Shown: in pieces, positions 8,971 through 19,438 of the stretch
Numbering within the stretch: position 1 is the stretch's first letter
Layout: each line of letters starts with the position of its first letter
NCBI GenBank assembly: GCA_011390335.1
Contig: JAABSO010000035.1
Span: 1 to 44,286, forward strand
Reading direction: 5' to 3'
Source: Desulfotignum sp.
Lineage (GTDB): Bacteria > Desulfobacterota > Desulfobacteria > Desulfobacterales > Desulfobacteraceae
DNA: 44,286 nucleotides
The notes under the pieces: model-generated
Seen by the model: only the letters and a program-made list of their open reading frames with translations
Told to the model about the DNA's origin: nothing
Database searches by the model: none
Translations under genes and position numbers: made by a program

Positions 8971-9840
8971 ATGGTTTTGAAAACACAAGCGATTCCCACT
9001 CTGCATGAATGGCTCAGGGGCAATCTGGACAGGGTGGATGCCCTGGTTTTTGATATAGACGGTGTGCTGCTCGTAAATGGCAGAGCTGCTCAGGGAAGCC
9101 ATGAAGTGCTGGCCATGCTGCGCGAAAACCGGATGCCTTTTTTTCTGCTCACCAATGACGGAGACCATTCCACCCAAGAAAAAGCAGACATTCTCAATGC
9201 CGCAAAATTGCAGATTCATTATACGGAGATTGTTTCCTGTGCAGACGGCCTGGTGACCCTGCATGGGGAGAAAAAATTTTCTGGTGATCCCTTTTTTATC
9301 ATGGGCAACCTGGGCAATCCGTGTTTTGCCCAAAAGGCCGGCCTGAAAACCACACGGGATCTGTCACAGATGGATCACTGCCAGGGCATTATTGTGGGAG
9401 AAAAGGGGTATGACTGGGAAACCACCATAAACGCGGTTGTCAATTTTTTCATACATAAACCCGATGCGAAGCTGATTGTCCCCAATCCGGATGAATATTA
9501 TCCCGGAAAAAACTTTGGGCAGATATGCATCGGGGCGGGCGGTGTGGCCCGGTTTATTGTCCGGGTGCTCAAAACCTATGGGATAAGTTTGTCTCCCATT
9601 TATCTTGGAAAGCCGTTTTCGCCGATATTTCAAAAAACCCATGCCCAGTTGGAAGCCTTGTACGACAGGCCTATTCCCCGGGACCGGGTACTCATGGTGG
9701 GGGATTTCATCCGATCCGATATCCAGGGCGCCCTGGATTTCGGATATTGTTCCGCCCTGATGCTCACCGGTGTTACCACCACAGATATGCTGAACCGGTC
9801 TTCGGTCAGGCCGGATCTGGTGTTTGAAAGACTGGGCTGA
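8971..9840 (+). CDS. HAD-superfamily subclass IIA phosphatase (NagD/pNPPase-like)
   Basis: The protein has 289 residues. Motif I is DALVFDIDGVLL (nucleophile Asp and DxD), motif II is FFLLTND, and motif III/IV is VLMVGDFIRSDIQGA near residue 245, with a large cap between motifs II and III, which is typical of HAD-IIA enzymes such as NagD and p-nitrophenyl phosphatases. These dephosphorylate small phosphorylated metabolites in the cytoplasm. The start ATG lacks a clear Shine-Dalgarno, so the start is tentative. It converges on the phosphonate transporter operon; a link to phosphorus metabolism is possible, but it is not a PhnX-type phosphonatase by length and cap layout. Confidence 0.85.
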   Translation: MVLKTQAIPTLHEWLRGNLDRVDALVFDIDGVLLVNGRAAQGSHEVLAMLRENRMPFFLLTNDGDHSTQEKADILNAAKLQIHYTEIVSCADGLVTLHGEKKFSGDPFFIMGNLGNPCFAQKAGLKTTRDLSQMDHCQGIIVGEKGYDWETTINAVVNFFIHKPDAKLIVPNPDEYYPGKNFGQICIGAGGVARFIVRVLKTYGISLSPIYLGKPFSPIFQKTHAQLEALYDRPIPRDRVLMVGDFIRSDIQGALDFGYCSALMLTGVTTTDMLNRSSVRPDLVFERLG

Positions 9841-9855
9841 TCAGGTGGAGCAGGG

Positions 9856-10656
9856 TTAGATGATGCGTTTGCGAATGGCGGTGACAAACAGCTCAGCCAG
9901 TATCACCACCACAAAGATGCTCAACAGAATGACGGACACACGGTTCCAGAAAAAAAGATTGAGGGCCGTATCAAGCACCATACCGATACCGCCAGCACCA
10001 ACAAGGCCGATAACGGCTGATTCTCTTACATTGATGTCCCAGCGGAATAAAAACACCCCCCAGAAAGCCGGTGCAGCCTGGGGCCAGTAACCCTTGAGAA
10101 AAACACTGAACCACGGAGCACCGGAGGCTGTCAATGCCTCTATGGGACCGGGGTCCACCTCTTCCAATGCCTCTGCAAAGAGTTTTCCTACAAAACCGAT
10201 GGACCTGAATCCGATACACACGGTTCCAGCCAGAGGGCCTGGTCCGAAAACAGCCACGAAAAGCAACGCCCAGACCAGTGAATTAACCGATCGTGAGGAC
10301 ACGAGGATCAATTTGGAAAGCCAGTTCAGCAAAGGGAAGTGCACAATATTATTGGCGCCCAGTATGCCGATGGGAATTGCCATGACAATGGCGAGCAGGG
10401 TCCCGAGGGTTGCAATATGCAGGGTTTCCATCATGGCATCATGAATGCCTGCCGGGTAATAGGCAAAATCCATGGGCCACATTCGACTGAAAAGGTCGGC
10501 CACCTGGGTGGGGGCATCATAGAGAAATTCGGGAATGATCTGTACGGACCGCAGGGATATGGACAGTGCTACGGCGAATCCGAGAAATACGGCAAACCTG
10601 GCCAGCCGTTCAGAAAAGGTGAATCTTTCCCATTTGCGCAAAGGAGCCGGGCTCAT
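9856..10656 (-). CDS. phnE: Phosphonate/phosphite-type ABC transporter permease (second PhnE)
   Basis: The protein has 266 residues with about six membrane helices and the permease EAA-type loop (FAEALEEVDPGPIEALTASGAP then KGYWPQAAPAFWG), which contacts the ATPase. It is the last of four co-oriented genes and overlaps the preceding permease by 4 bp. Two adjacent PhnE-like permeases per system are common and probably form the heterodimeric channel with PhnC and PhnD (family knowledge). The substrate class (phosphonate, phosphite or a related oxyanion) is not resolved by sequence. No C-P lyase or phosphite dehydrogenase gene is present in the window. Confidence 0.9.
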   Translation of the reverse strand: MSPAPLRKWERFTFSERLARFAVFLGFAVALSISLRSVQIIPEFLYDAPTQVADLFSRMWPMDFAYYPAGIHDAMMETLHIATLGTLLAIVMAIPIGILGANNIVHFPLLNWLSKLILVSSRSVNSLVWALLFVAVFGPGPLAGTVCIGFRSIGFVGKLFAEALEEVDPGPIEALTASGAPWFSVFLKGYWPQAAPAFWGVFLFRWDINVRESAVIGLVGAGGIGMVLDTALNLFFWNRVSVILLSIFVVVILAELFVTAIRKRII

Positions 10657-11444
10657 TGAAAAACCTTTTTTATCCGGGTAGAAATAAATTCACTCAACAT
10701 GACCAGGGCGATGATGGAAATAAGGATTGCCGCAAGAAAATCATAGTCAAACCGCTGAAATGCGGCAAAGAGTGTGCCCCCGATGCCGCCGGCACCAACG
10801 ATTCCCACCATGGTTGAATTGCGCAGGTTGGCATCGAGCTGGTAAGATGAAAATCCGATAAACCGGTTAAGTACCTGGGGGAGCACCGCATAGATGATCA
10901 CACTCATAAAGGGAGCACCAGAGGCCCGCAGGGCTTCGAGGGGCTTGAGGGATATTTCTTCAATGGCCTCTGTAAAAAGTTTGCCGATAAATCCGATGGA
11001 GGCAAAAATCAGGGTAAGAATGCCTGCAAGGGGACCAAACCCCACCGCTTTGACAAACAGTATGGCAAAGATCACCGGATGAAAAGATCTGCAAAGCGCA
11101 ATAAAGGTACGAAAAGGCCAGGTGATCCAGAGAGGCATAAGGTTCCTGGCGGCAAGCAGGCCCACAGGCAAAGAGAAAAGGATACCAAAGGCAGAGGCGA
11201 TGATGGCAATTTCCACCGTTTCCATCAGATTTGCCGAAAGCAACTGCCAGCGGGAAAAGTTCGGAGGGACCATTTCCGCTAAAAATTCCGCCCCGTTTCC
11301 CAATCCCCTAAGAAAACGTATCCAGGAGACGTCAAGATAATTGGCCGCATAGGCCGCGTACAAAAACGCTGCCAGCCAGCCGGCCCGGGCCCACCAGTTT
11401 GTCTTGAAAGCCGGCCCGAAATTTTTTGCTGTATCTGCTGTCAT
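10653..11444 (-). CDS. phnE: Phosphonate/phosphite-type ABC transporter permease (first PhnE)
   Basis: The protein has 263 residues with about six membrane helices and the coupling loop [22 protein letters not shown] followed by a PQVLNRFIG segment. It overlaps phnC upstream and the second phnE downstream by 4 bp on each side (ATGA-type junctions), so translation of phnC-phnE-phnE is coupled. It shares the layout of its downstream neighbour and is clearly paralogous to it. Confidence 0.9.
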   Translation of the reverse strand: MTADTAKNFGPAFKTNWWARAGWLAAFLYAAYAANYLDVSWIRFLRGLGNGAEFLAEMVPPNFSRWQLLSANLMETVEIAIIASAFGILFSLPVGLLAARNLMPLWITWPFRTFIALCRSFHPVIFAILFVKAVGFGPLAGILTLIFASIGFIGKLFTEAIEEISLKPLEALRASGAPFMSVIIYAVLPQVLNRFIGFSSYQLDANLRNSTMVGIVGAGGIGGTLFAAFQRFDYDFLAAILISIIALVMLSEFISTRIKKVFQ

Positions 11445-12235
11445 TGGAGCCAGTTCTCACCGCCGTAAATCTTTTTGAGGTGGTCGTTGGTCAATTCAGA
11501 CGGGGGACCGTCATAGATGATTCCCCCCATGGAAAGTCCAATGACCCGGGCTGTAAAACGCTTGGCAAGTTCAACATCATGGATGTTGATCAGCAGGGGA
11601 ATGTTATGCTCTCTGGATAAAGAAACCAGCAATTCCATGATTTCGACACTGGTTTTGGGATCAAGGGAAGAGGTGGGTTCATCGGCAAGCAGAACATGGG
11701 GTTCCTGCATGATGGCACGGGCGATGCCGACACGCTGCCGCTGGCCTCCTGACAGGCTGTCTGCCCGCTGGCGGGCAAACTCCAGCAGGCCGATGGAATC
11801 CAGCAGGGAAAATGCATTGTCAATATCCTTTTGGGGATATTTTCTCAACCAGGCCCGCCAGGAAGGCACGTATCCCAGCCGGCCGCACAGCACATTTTCC
11901 ATAACCGACAGCCGTTCCACAAGGTTGAATTCCTGGAAAACCATGCCGATTTTTCTCCTGGCCATGCGCAGATTTCTGCCTGTCAGATGCGTGATGTTTT
12001 CCCCGCTGATATACACATTGCCGGAACTGGGGGGGATCAGCTTGTTGACACACCGGATCAGGGTACTTTTTCCCGTACCGGAAGGGCCTATGATGGCAAC
12101 ACTGCTCTGGCCCTGGACCGTAAAGCTGATATTGTTTAAAACTGGTTTGCCCTTGACATATTCTTTGCTTAGATTCTCGATGCAAATGGAACGTTGCGGG
12201 TGAGCGCTGCTGTCGCTCTGTGCCTCTACAGTCAT
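11441..12235 (-). CDS. phnC: Phosphonate/phosphite-type ABC transporter ATPase PhnC
   Basis: The protein has 264 residues. Walker A is GPSGTGKST (about 54-62), the Q-loop is [12 protein letters not shown], the signature is [14 protein letters not shown], Walker B is [13 protein letters not shown] and the switch His is in NIHDVELA. These are typical of PhnC, which energises import of phosphonates or phosphite from the periplasm. Its ATG lies 107 bp after the phnD stop, across a hairpin, while its own stop overlaps the first phnE. Confidence 0.93.
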   Translation of the reverse strand: MTVEAQSDSSAHPQRSICIENLSKEYVKGKPVLNNISFTVQGQSSVAIIGPSGTGKSTLIRCVNKLIPPSSGNVYISGENITHLTGRNLRMARRKIGMVFQEFNLVERLSVMENVLCGRLGYVPSWRAWLRKYPQKDIDNAFSLLDSIGLLEFARQRADSLSGGQRQRVGIARAIMQEPHVLLADEPTSSLDPKTSVEIMELLVSLSREHNIPLLINIHDVELAKRFTARVIGLSMGGIIYDGPPSELTNDHLKKIYGGENWLQ

Positions 12236-12283
12236 ATATTCCCGGTCTGTTTTTTTTTAAATGAAATCATCATATGGCAGAGC

Positions 12284-12322
12284 GGCGCCATTTATCCCGA
12301 AAGGGCCAAGACAAATGGCGCC
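12284..12322 (-). promoter_or_regulatory. Intercistronic hairpin between phnD and phnC
   Basis: Perfect 10-bp arms GGCGCCATTT (12284-12293) and AAATGGCGCC (12313-12322) enclose 19 bases, in the only real gap of the operon. No T-run follows on the minus strand, so complete termination is unlikely. Such hairpins after binding-protein genes often protect the upstream message and make the binding protein more abundant than the channel genes. Confidence 0.6.
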
Positions 12323-12342
12323 TGAAAATATCAACCTGTCCG

Positions 12343-13347
12343 TTATTGTTTTTTGGCAGCTTTTGCAGCTTCTTTTTCCGCCATTTTCCGCAGGCCGTCC
12401 TGGTTGTAGGAGGTGCCGGTTGATGCGGCAATGTCACGGATGACTTTCCAGTCTTTTTCATAGGTTACCGGATAGAACCGGTCCGCACCGCCGAAGGTTT
12501 CCTGCATGGCAGGGGTAAACCGATAGGAATAGAAAGCATCTACAATCTTTTTCACAAGGTCCGGATGCAGATTGTGGGCATAACCGAACGAAGAGGTGGG
12601 AAATTTGGGGGAGGTGAAAACGATGCGGAAGTCATCCGCGTTGATTCTGCCGGCATCTGCCATCCTGTAATAGACATCAGAGGCAACGGGGGCAGCATCA
12701 TAATCTCCGTGGGCAACTCCCAGAATGGACTGGTCATGCTTTCCGGAATAGACAACCGTGTAATCTTTATCCGGGACAATACCATGCTGGGGAAAAATTG
12801 CCCTGGGGGCAAGGTTGCCGGAGTTGGATGATGCAGATGTGTGGGCAATGCGTTTGCCTTTTATGTCATCCAGTTCCTTGATGTCACTGTCTTTTTTGGT
12901 GACAACAATCAGATTATACCCCTGGAAGCCGTCGTGGTATCCCTTTACAGCCATGGGAACATACCCGGCCAGATTGACGGCAAAGCCGGTTGGGCCGGTG
13001 GAGAATCCGGCGATATGCAGCCGCCCGGACCGCATTGCCTCTACTTCAGCGGCATTTGACTGCACGGTATAGTAGATAACTTTTTTACCGGTGGCCTCTT
13101 CCAGATATTTCTGGAAATCAGCAAATGCATCTTTGTAAACAGCCGGGTCTTCCACTGGTGTGTAGGTGAAAACCAGGGTATTGGGATCTTTCCAATCGGC
13201 CGGGTCTTTGGGGGTATCTGCTACAAGGTCCATGTTTTCATCACAATACATCTCATCCAGCGTTCCCCGATTCTTGCAGTCATCTGCAAAGGCAGACACT
13301 GCGAAAAGTGAAAACACCATGAAAAATGCCACAATTTTTTTCATCAT
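12343..13347 (-). CDS. phnD: Phosphonate/phosphite-type periplasmic binding protein PhnD
   Basis: The protein has 334 residues with a cleavable signal peptide (MMKKIVAFFMVFSLFAVSAFA). The mature part carries the PhnD-family features TPVEDPAVYKDAF, GRLHIAGFSTGPT and the anion-binding loop HTSASSNSGNLAP near residue 180. It delivers substrate to the PhnE channel. The ATG at 13347 follows GAGGGATAAAA; a second ATG lies directly after it. Two Cys near the mature N-terminus (about 24 and 35) could form a disulfide. The C-terminus is Lys/Ala-rich. It is the first gene of the operon. Confidence 0.92.
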   Translation of the reverse strand: MMKKIVAFFMVFSLFAVSAFADDCKNRGTLDEMYCDENMDLVADTPKDPADWKDPNTLVFTYTPVEDPAVYKDAFADFQKYLEEATGKKVIYYTVQSNAAEVEAMRSGRLHIAGFSTGPTGFAVNLAGYVPMAVKGYHDGFQGYNLIVVTKKDSDIKELDDIKGKRIAHTSASSNSGNLAPRAIFPQHGIVPDKDYTVVYSGKHDQSILGVAHGDYDAAPVASDVYYRMADAGRINADDFRIVFTSPKFPTSSFGYAHNLHPDLVKKIVDAFYSYRFTPAMQETFGGADRFYPVTYEKDWKVIRDIAASTGTSYNQDGLRKMAEKEAAKAAKKQ

Positions 13348-13430
13348 TTTTATCCCTCTTCAGTTAAAAATTTTTGAAAACCAGGTCTGCCCTTCATCCC
13401 GCTGTTAAATTTGGTCCGGCGGGGTTTTCT

Positions 13431-14114
<684 letters not shown>

Positions 14115-14158
14115 CCTGACATATTTGTCACACCTGATATACAAAGGAGAAAAATAAA

Positions 14159-15574
14159 ATGAACCTATTGACTGGTATCATCATCTTTTTGATCTGTTCT
14201 GTTTCAGTTGCCGGAGCTGCCGGTTCCGACATCCCCACACCTTTGACCAATAAGGCTGCCATTGACCTTGTGCAGACCCATGCCGACTATGTCTGGACCC
14301 TGGTGGCGGCAGCCCTGGTCTTTTTCATGCAGGCAGGCTTTGCCATGGTGGAGGCAGGATTCACCCGGGCCAAGAATGCCGTGAATATCATGATGAAGAA
14401 TCTCATGGATTTTTCCATGGGCTCTCTCTGCTTCTGGGCCATCGGGTTCGGCCTCATGTTCGGTGTGTCCGGCACCGGGTTTTTCGGCACCAGCGGTTTC
14501 TTTTTAAGTGATTTTCAGGTGGGCGGCGATCCCTGGGTTCTGGCCTTCTGGATGTTTCAGGTGGTGTTTGCCGCAACCGCCGCCACCATTGTATCCGGTG
14601 CCATGGCCGAACGGACCAAGTTCAGCGGGTATCTGATATATACTGCAGTGGTGACCGGGCTGATTTATCCGGTTTTCGGATCATGGGCCTGGGGCAGTCT
14701 GTTCAACGGTTCCGGCTGGCTGGAAGGCCTGGGATTCATCGATTTTGCCGGTTCCACCGTGGTACATTCCGTGGGGGGCTGGGCTGCTCTGGCCGGCGCC
14801 ATGGTCCTGGGACCCCGCCTGGGAAAATATGATGCTGCCGGCAAGGTTCGGCCCATCCTGGGCCACAACATTCCTCTGGCAGCCCTGGGGGTGTTTATTC
14901 TCTGGCTGGGCTGGTTCGGGTTCAACCCCGGATCCACCACTGCTGCAGGCAAGGATATTGCCATGATTTTTGTGAACACCAACCTGGCTGCCGCTGCCGG
15001 TGCTGTTCTGGCCATGGTCGTTTCCTGGGTGAAATTCGGCAAACCCGAAGTCAGCATGAGCCTGAATGGCGCCCTGGCCGGCCTGGTGGGCATCACTGCC
15101 GGGTGTGCCAATGTCACCCCGGCAAGCGCAGTGATTATCGGGGCCATGGCAGGGGTGATCGTGGTGTTTTCCGTGCTGTTTTTTGACAGGATCCGCATCG
15201 ATGATCCGGTGGGTGCCATATCTGTGCATGGGGTGTGCGGTGCCTGGGGCACCCTGGCAGCCGGATTGTTCAATATCGGCGGTGTGAGCCTGACGATCAT
15301 AGGGGTCCAGATTATCGGCATTGCCGCCTGTTTTTTATGGACCTTTCCTGCTGCCTGGGCCATGTTCAAACTCATTGATGCCGCATTCGGCCTGCGGGTT
15401 TCCCCGGAGGAGGAACTGGAAGGGCTGGATGCCGTGGAACACGGCGGCAACGCCTATCCTGATTTTACCACCATCAACCACGGCAGCACGGGATATGCCG
15501 GTGGTTCCAGTGGAAAAGAACGGCCTGATGAAGCCATGGTTTATGCATCAAAAGGCCTGGCCAGCCAGTCCTGA
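14159..15574 (+). CDS. amtB: Ammonium transporter AmtB
   Basis: The protein has 471 residues, with a probable signal peptide (residues 1-20) and 11 membrane segments as in AmtB. Recognisable parts are ARAKN-like FTRAKNAVNIMMKNLMDF, the twin-His pore residues in STVVHSVGGWAALAG and GAISVHGVCGAWGTLA, and GWFGFNPGS. The C-terminal tail (about 400-471) is the region that meets PII. It conducts ammonium across the inner membrane. The RBS AAAGGAGAAAAATAAA precedes the ATG. It is co-transcribed with glnK and ends at a bidirectional terminator. Confidence 0.96.
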   Translation: MNLLTGIIIFLICSVSVAGAAGSDIPTPLTNKAAIDLVQTHADYVWTLVAAALVFFMQAGFAMVEAGFTRAKNAVNIMMKNLMDFSMGSLCFWAIGFGLMFGVSGTGFFGTSGFFLSDFQVGGDPWVLAFWMFQVVFAATAATIVSGAMAERTKFSGYLIYTAVVTGLIYPVFGSWAWGSLFNGSGWLEGLGFIDFAGSTVVHSVGGWAALAGAMVLGPRLGKYDAAGKVRPILGHNIPLAALGVFILWLGWFGFNPGSTTAAGKDIAMIFVNTNLAAAAGAVLAMVVSWVKFGKPEVSMSLNGALAGLVGITAGCANVTPASAVIIGAMAGVIVVFSVLFFDRIRIDDPVGAISVHGVCGAWGTLAAGLFNIGGVSLTIIGVQIIGIAACFLWTFPAAWAMFKLIDAAFGLRVSPEEELEGLDAVEHGGNAYPDFTTINHGSTGYAGGSSGKERPDEAMVYASKGLASQS

Positions 15575-15595
15575 CAGACACCTGTGCCTCTGGAC

Positions 15596-15636
15596 GTAAA
15601 ATGCCTGCCGTCTGTGCCAGGCGGCAGGCATTTTAC
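15596..15636. terminator. Bidirectional intrinsic terminator between amtB and methyltransferase genes
   Basis: Perfect 15-bp arms GTAAAATGCCTGCCG (15596-15610) and its complement (15622-15636) enclose 11 bases. The arms are A-rich on the left and T-rich on the right, so it can work in both directions for the convergent genes. The right arm includes the stop codon of the methyltransferase (15633-15635). Confidence 0.85.
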
Positions 15637-16250
15637 GCCGGCACAGCAATACCCCGGTAGGTGAAGCTGGTGATTTTCACGGCATTCTGGTACCGGGCGC
15701 TCATCGTCTGGATGGCAAATCCATTGTGTGTGATCAAATCAGAGATATGTCTGTTTAAACTGCATCCCCCGCTGACCCGGTTCCACACCGGGTTGATACG
15801 GTCCTGCCATTTTCGGACACCCGTGTCAGGGGCCAGTCCGTGCTCACAGAAAATCAGCCTGCCACCGGGTTTTAATACCCGGCGCATCTGGCCTAAGGCC
15901 TGGTGAATATCAGGAATCGTGCACAGGGTATAGGTCACCAGCACCGTGTCCATGGAATTGGTTTCCAAAGGGATTTCTTCACCCGGCAGGCCGATAAATC
16001 CAACAGGAAAAGGCAGGCCGGCTGCATTTTTGTTGGCCATTTTCCGTAAGGCATCCGAGGGCTCAAGGCCAAAGAGGTGATCCACTTGTGACGGGTCATA
16101 AAACGGCAGGTTCAAGCCGGATCCCATGCCGATTTCCAGAATCCTTCCCCTGGCCAGGGGCACCACCTTTTTCCGCTGATGGGCAAAACTTTTCTGGGCG
16201 CATACCCAGTGTGTCAGCCTGGGCAGTATATGGGTGTTGTAGAATGACAT
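15633..16250 (-). CDS. Class I SAM-dependent methyltransferase
   Basis: The protein has 205 residues with a Rossmann-type AdoMet fold: motif I is ILEIGMGSGLNLPFY (about 35-50), followed by an acidic GLEPSD, then VLVTYTLCTIPDI and LKPGGRLIFCEHGL, resembling the UbiE/Methyltransf_11 group. The end has a Cys in VSGGCSLNRHI. The substrate is unknown; small molecules or quinone and lipid precursors are typical for this group. It starts 9 bp after csaA and probably shares its transcript. Confidence 0.8.
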   Translation of the reverse strand: MSFYNTHILPRLTHWVCAQKSFAHQRKKVVPLARGRILEIGMGSGLNLPFYDPSQVDHLFGLEPSDALRKMANKNAAGLPFPVGFIGLPGEEIPLETNSMDTVLVTYTLCTIPDIHQALGQMRRVLKPGGRLIFCEHGLAPDTGVRKWQDRINPVWNRVSGGCSLNRHISDLITHNGFAIQTMSARYQNAVKITSFTYRGIAVPA

Positions 16251-16259
16251 GGAAAATAC

Positions 16260-16598
16260 CTACGTCAGCCGTGTACCGTCAGGCACCTTGCTGTCGGGCA
16301 CGGCCAGTACCACGGCCCCGTCTTCCCGGTGAAATCCGGTAACCAGACATTCTGACATGACCGGACCGATCTGTTTGGGAGGAAAATTGACCACTGCCAC
16401 CACCTGTTTGCCAAGCAAAGATTTTGTGTCATACAGGTCTGTGATCTGTGCGCTGGACTTTCTGATACCGACGGCATTGCCAAAATCCACCTGCAGCTTG
16501 AACGCGGGCTTTCTGGCTTCAGGAAAGTCTTCCGCCGCAATGATGGTTCCCACCCTGAGCTCAACTTTTTGAAAATCGTTCCATTCAATGGTATTCAT
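16260..16598 (-). CDS. csaA: CsaA-like tRNA-binding-domain protein (putative secretion chaperone)
   Basis: The protein has 112 residues, the CsaA length. It is a single EMAP/OB-fold tRNA-binding domain: [32 protein letters not shown], then [14 protein letters not shown] and ECLVTGF, as in Bacillus CsaA. CsaA is described as an export-related chaperone that binds preproteins and SecA. The RBS AAGGAGTTACAC precedes the ATG. It lies between the MFS gene and the methyltransferase gene on the same strand. Confidence 0.9.
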   Translation of the reverse strand: MNTIEWNDFQKVELRVGTIIAAEDFPEARKPAFKLQVDFGNAVGIRKSSAQITDLYDTKSLLGKQVVAVVNFPPKQIGPVMSECLVTGFHREDGAVVLAVPDSKVPDGTRLT

Positions 16599-16673
16599 GT
16601 GTAACTCCTTTCCCGGGAATGTGGCTGTATCAAGTGAATATTCATCCCATGCCGTCTTCCAGCGGTGGGCGGG

Positions 16674-17957
16674 CTAAAATCCAGCCGGTTCGGATGAGGG
16701 GATTTTGGAGGCTGCTTCTTCTTCGGTTTCCAGGCGGGGGTCCATGTGCATGGCCACAGCGGAAGTGGTTTCCATGATGACAAAATCCACTTGGTCTGCC
16801 GCCGGAACAATCCGGACCGATTCTTTGCGGCGCAGCAGCAGGGTTACGACGGCATAAAGACTGCTGATGCTGATCAGGTAAAAATACAGCCCGTAGGGGG
16901 TATCGGAAACAGCCATGACAAAAGAGGACAGCATGGGCCCGAACATGGCACCGATACCATAGCATAACAGCAGAACAGAACTGACTTTGACCACATCCTG
17001 GGCATCGAAGATATCATGTGCCCGGGCCACGGCCACCGGATAAATGGCAAAAAATACCCCGCCGAATATGGCTGTGGCCCCCAGAAGTATTGCAAAAGAA
17101 GACCGGGCTGACAACAGGATAACTATGGAAATTATAACCAAAAGAATGCCCAGGCCCGGCAGTACCAGTGTGCGGTCAAGCCTGTCCGACATCATACCCA
17201 CGGGCCACTGGAGCACCAGTCCGCCAAAAACCGTCAGGGTCATGAACCAGGAAATCTGGGCCACACTCAAATGGATCTGGTGGGCAAACACCGGACCCAT
17301 GGCATAAAACGCGCTGTGGAGCATGCCCGATGCAAAACATCCCAGGATCCCGATGGGCGCTTTTTCAAAGATGGTTCTCATGGCAATTTGTTCTATCTTC
17401 GGCAGCTTCGGACGGATGGTATGGGTCACGGCCACCGGAATGGTGCTCAAAACCACAAACATCCCTGCCACCAGAAACAATGTCTGGCTGTGGACATCCC
17501 CGACGTTCAGCAATTGCTGCCCCACGGTGCTGCCCATATAGGTCACGATCATGTAAATGGAAAAAATACGTCCCCGGACGGCTGGTTCCGCGCATTCATT
17601 GAGCCAGCTTTCAATGACCATGAACAGTCCCATATTGGATATGCCGGCAACAAACCGCAATCCTGCCCACAGCAAAGGGGAGGTATTAAATCCATGAACC
17701 ATCACCACGGCCGTGGTGACGGCGGCAAAAACCGAAAACGAACGGATATGCCCCACACTCCGGATGATCTTTCTGCACCAGGTGGTGCCGGCAACCAGTC
17801 CCACAAAATAGGCACTTAGCACCATGCCCGTAACCTGGGTGGACACCCCTTCAATGGACAGTCTGAACCCCAGGTAGGTATTAAGAAGCCCCAGCCCCAT
17901 CATCAGCAGGGCCACAGCAGAATACAGTGCAATAAACGGTTTTATATTGGCAAGCAT
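16674..17957 (-). CDS. MFS transporter, YcaD-like
   Basis: The protein has 427 residues and 12 predicted membrane helices, followed by about 45 hydrophilic residues at the C-terminus. The segment FMVIESWLNECAEPAVRGR with the following YMGSTVGQQLLN is typical of the YcaD-like branch of the major facilitator superfamily. The substrate is unknown. The ATG at 17957 follows AAGGAGACACCGGCC. It sits 74 bp downstream of the NtrC-type regulator stop and upstream of csaA, on the same strand. Confidence 0.86.
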   Translation of the reverse strand: MLANIKPFIALYSAVALLMMGLGLLNTYLGFRLSIEGVSTQVTGMVLSAYFVGLVAGTTWCRKIIRSVGHIRSFSVFAAVTTAVVMVHGFNTSPLLWAGLRFVAGISNMGLFMVIESWLNECAEPAVRGRIFSIYMIVTYMGSTVGQQLLNVGDVHSQTLFLVAGMFVVLSTIPVAVTHTIRPKLPKIEQIAMRTIFEKAPIGILGCFASGMLHSAFYAMGPVFAHQIHLSVAQISWFMTLTVFGGLVLQWPVGMMSDRLDRTLVLPGLGILLVIISIVILLSARSSFAILLGATAIFGGVFFAIYPVAVARAHDIFDAQDVVKVSSVLLLCYGIGAMFGPMLSSFVMAVSDTPYGLYFYLISISSLYAVVTLLLRRKESVRIVPAADQVDFVIMETTSAVAMHMDPRLETEEEAASKIPSSEPAGF

Positions 17958-18031
17958 GGCCGGTGTCTCCTTATAAACGACGTGTGTTCAAAAACAAAAG
18001 CCAGGGAATATAAACCAAATCATACCATGAG

Positions 18032-19438
18032 TCAATCATTTTTTTGGTGCCTGAAGCGGGAGATATCCAGGTTCAGCCGCTTGATGATCTTCTGGATGGA
18101 TGCCCGTTCCAGACCGCTGATGCGGGCGGTTTCCGAGATGTTTCCATGGGTGTGTTCAAACAGCTGGGTCAGATAGTTTCGGGAAAAAATATCCAAAGCC
18201 TGTTTTTTGGCATGCTTATACAGGACCGGTCCTTCAGCGGTAATGGCCCTACCGTTATCAGATGAGGTGTCCACCAGGCGGATCAGGGCCAGGTCAATTG
18301 AGCCGCCGCTGGAAAACACCACCAGTCGCCGCACCATGTTCAGCAGTTCCCGGACATTGCCGGGCCAGGGCTGGCGGGCCAGCCAGGCCATGGCAGCCGG
18401 ATCGATTTCCTTGAGCTCCATATTCATCTCCCGGCAGGTCCTGATCATGAACCGACGTACCAGTAACGGAATATCCTCCTGCCGCTCCCGCAGAGGAGGG
18501 ACATGGACCGACAGTACATTCAGGCGGTAGTACAGGTCTTGCCGGAAGCTTTTGTCCTGAATTCTGCCTGGCAGGTCCTGGTTGGTCAAAGCGATGATCC
18601 GCACATCCGCTGTTTTTGAACGGCTGGAACCTACGGGCTTTACTTCCTTGTCCTGGAGAAATTTCAACAGCTTGGCCTGGATGGAAAGGCTGATCTCCCC
18701 GATTTCATCCAGGATCAGGGTGCCTTTGTCCGCTGCCATGAAAAATCCGTCCCGGTTTCTATCCGCTCCGGTGAAAGCACCTTTGACATGGCCGAACAAT
18801 TCACTTTCCAACAGCGGTTCCGGGATGGCCGGACAGTTCAGGGCATGGCAGACAGCTTTGCTGCGCCGGGACAGCCGGTGAATTTCTCTGGCCACAAACT
18901 CTTTGCCGCTGCCGGATTCTCCGGTGACCAGCACAGTGTAATCGGTGATTGCTACGGCACTGATTTTTTCCTGGACCTGGTTCATGGCCCGGCTTTCCCA
19001 TTGCCGGACTTCCGGGGTCAGTCCGGATACCAGGCTTTTCAAACGCTGGTTTTCCCGGGCAAGATCATAATGCTGAACAGCCCGTTCCACTGTATGGAAC
19101 AGGGTCTGACGTTCCACCGGCTTGGTGATGAAATCCCAGGCCCCTGTTTTCAGGGACTGCACCGCATTTTCCACGGTGGCGAATCCGGTGATCATGATCA
19201 CACACATGTACGGGTTGAGGTCCAGGGCCTTTTTCATCAGCTCATGGCCGGAGATGCCGGGCATGCGCAGATCCGAAAGCAGCACCCCGATCTCCCGTTC
19301 ATGGCATGCAGACAAGGCCGCCTCACCGGAAGTGAACCCCAGAATATCGAATGTGTGAAACTGTTTTTTCAAATGTCGGATGATGCCGTTTAAAAAATCG
19401 GTATCATCATCCACCACCAGTATACTGAACGCTTTCAT
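18032..19438 (-). CDS. NtrC-family sigma-54-dependent response regulator
   Basis: The protein has 468 residues. The receiver (1-125) has acidic residues VDDD and phospho-acceptor Asp in VLLSDLRMPG. The AAA+ domain (about 135-375) has Walker A GESGSGKE, the sigma-54 contact GAFTGA, LILDEIGE and the R-finger region. A Fis-type helix-turn-helix ends the protein (ISETARISGLERASIQKIIKRL). It activates sigma-54 promoters upon phosphorylation. It overlaps the heme-kinase gene by 4 bp, and the nearest sigma-54-like promoter is that of the divergent COG2855 transporter, its probable target. Confidence 0.94.
   Translation of the reverse strand: MKAFSILVVDDDTDFLNGIIRHLKKQFHTFDILGFTSGEAALSACHEREIGVLLSDLRMPGISGHELMKKALDLNPYMCVIMITGFATVENAVQSLKTGAWDFITKPVERQTLFHTVERAVQHYDLARENQRLKSLVSGLTPEVRQWESRAMNQVQEKISAVAITDYTVLVTGESGSGKEFVAREIHRLSRRSKAVCHALNCPAIPEPLLESELFGHVKGAFTGADRNRDGFFMAADKGTLILDEIGEISLSIQAKLLKFLQDKEVKPVGSSRSKTADVRIIALTNQDLPGRIQDKSFRQDLYYRLNVLSVHVPPLRERQEDIPLLVRRFMIRTCREMNMELKEIDPAAMAWLARQPWPGNVRELLNMVRRLVVFSSGGSIDLALIRLVDTSSDNGRAITAEGPVLYKHAKKQALDIFSRNYLTQLFEHTHGNISETARISGLERASIQKIIKRLNLDISRFRHQKND

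Noticed and set aside
8752..9333. 193-codon minus-strand frame
   Set aside because: It is antisense to the HAD phosphatase gene and has no protein-family features.
14665..15450. 261- and 182-codon minus-strand frames
   Set aside because: Antisense shadows of amtB; low-complexity Pro/Ala/His-rich text.
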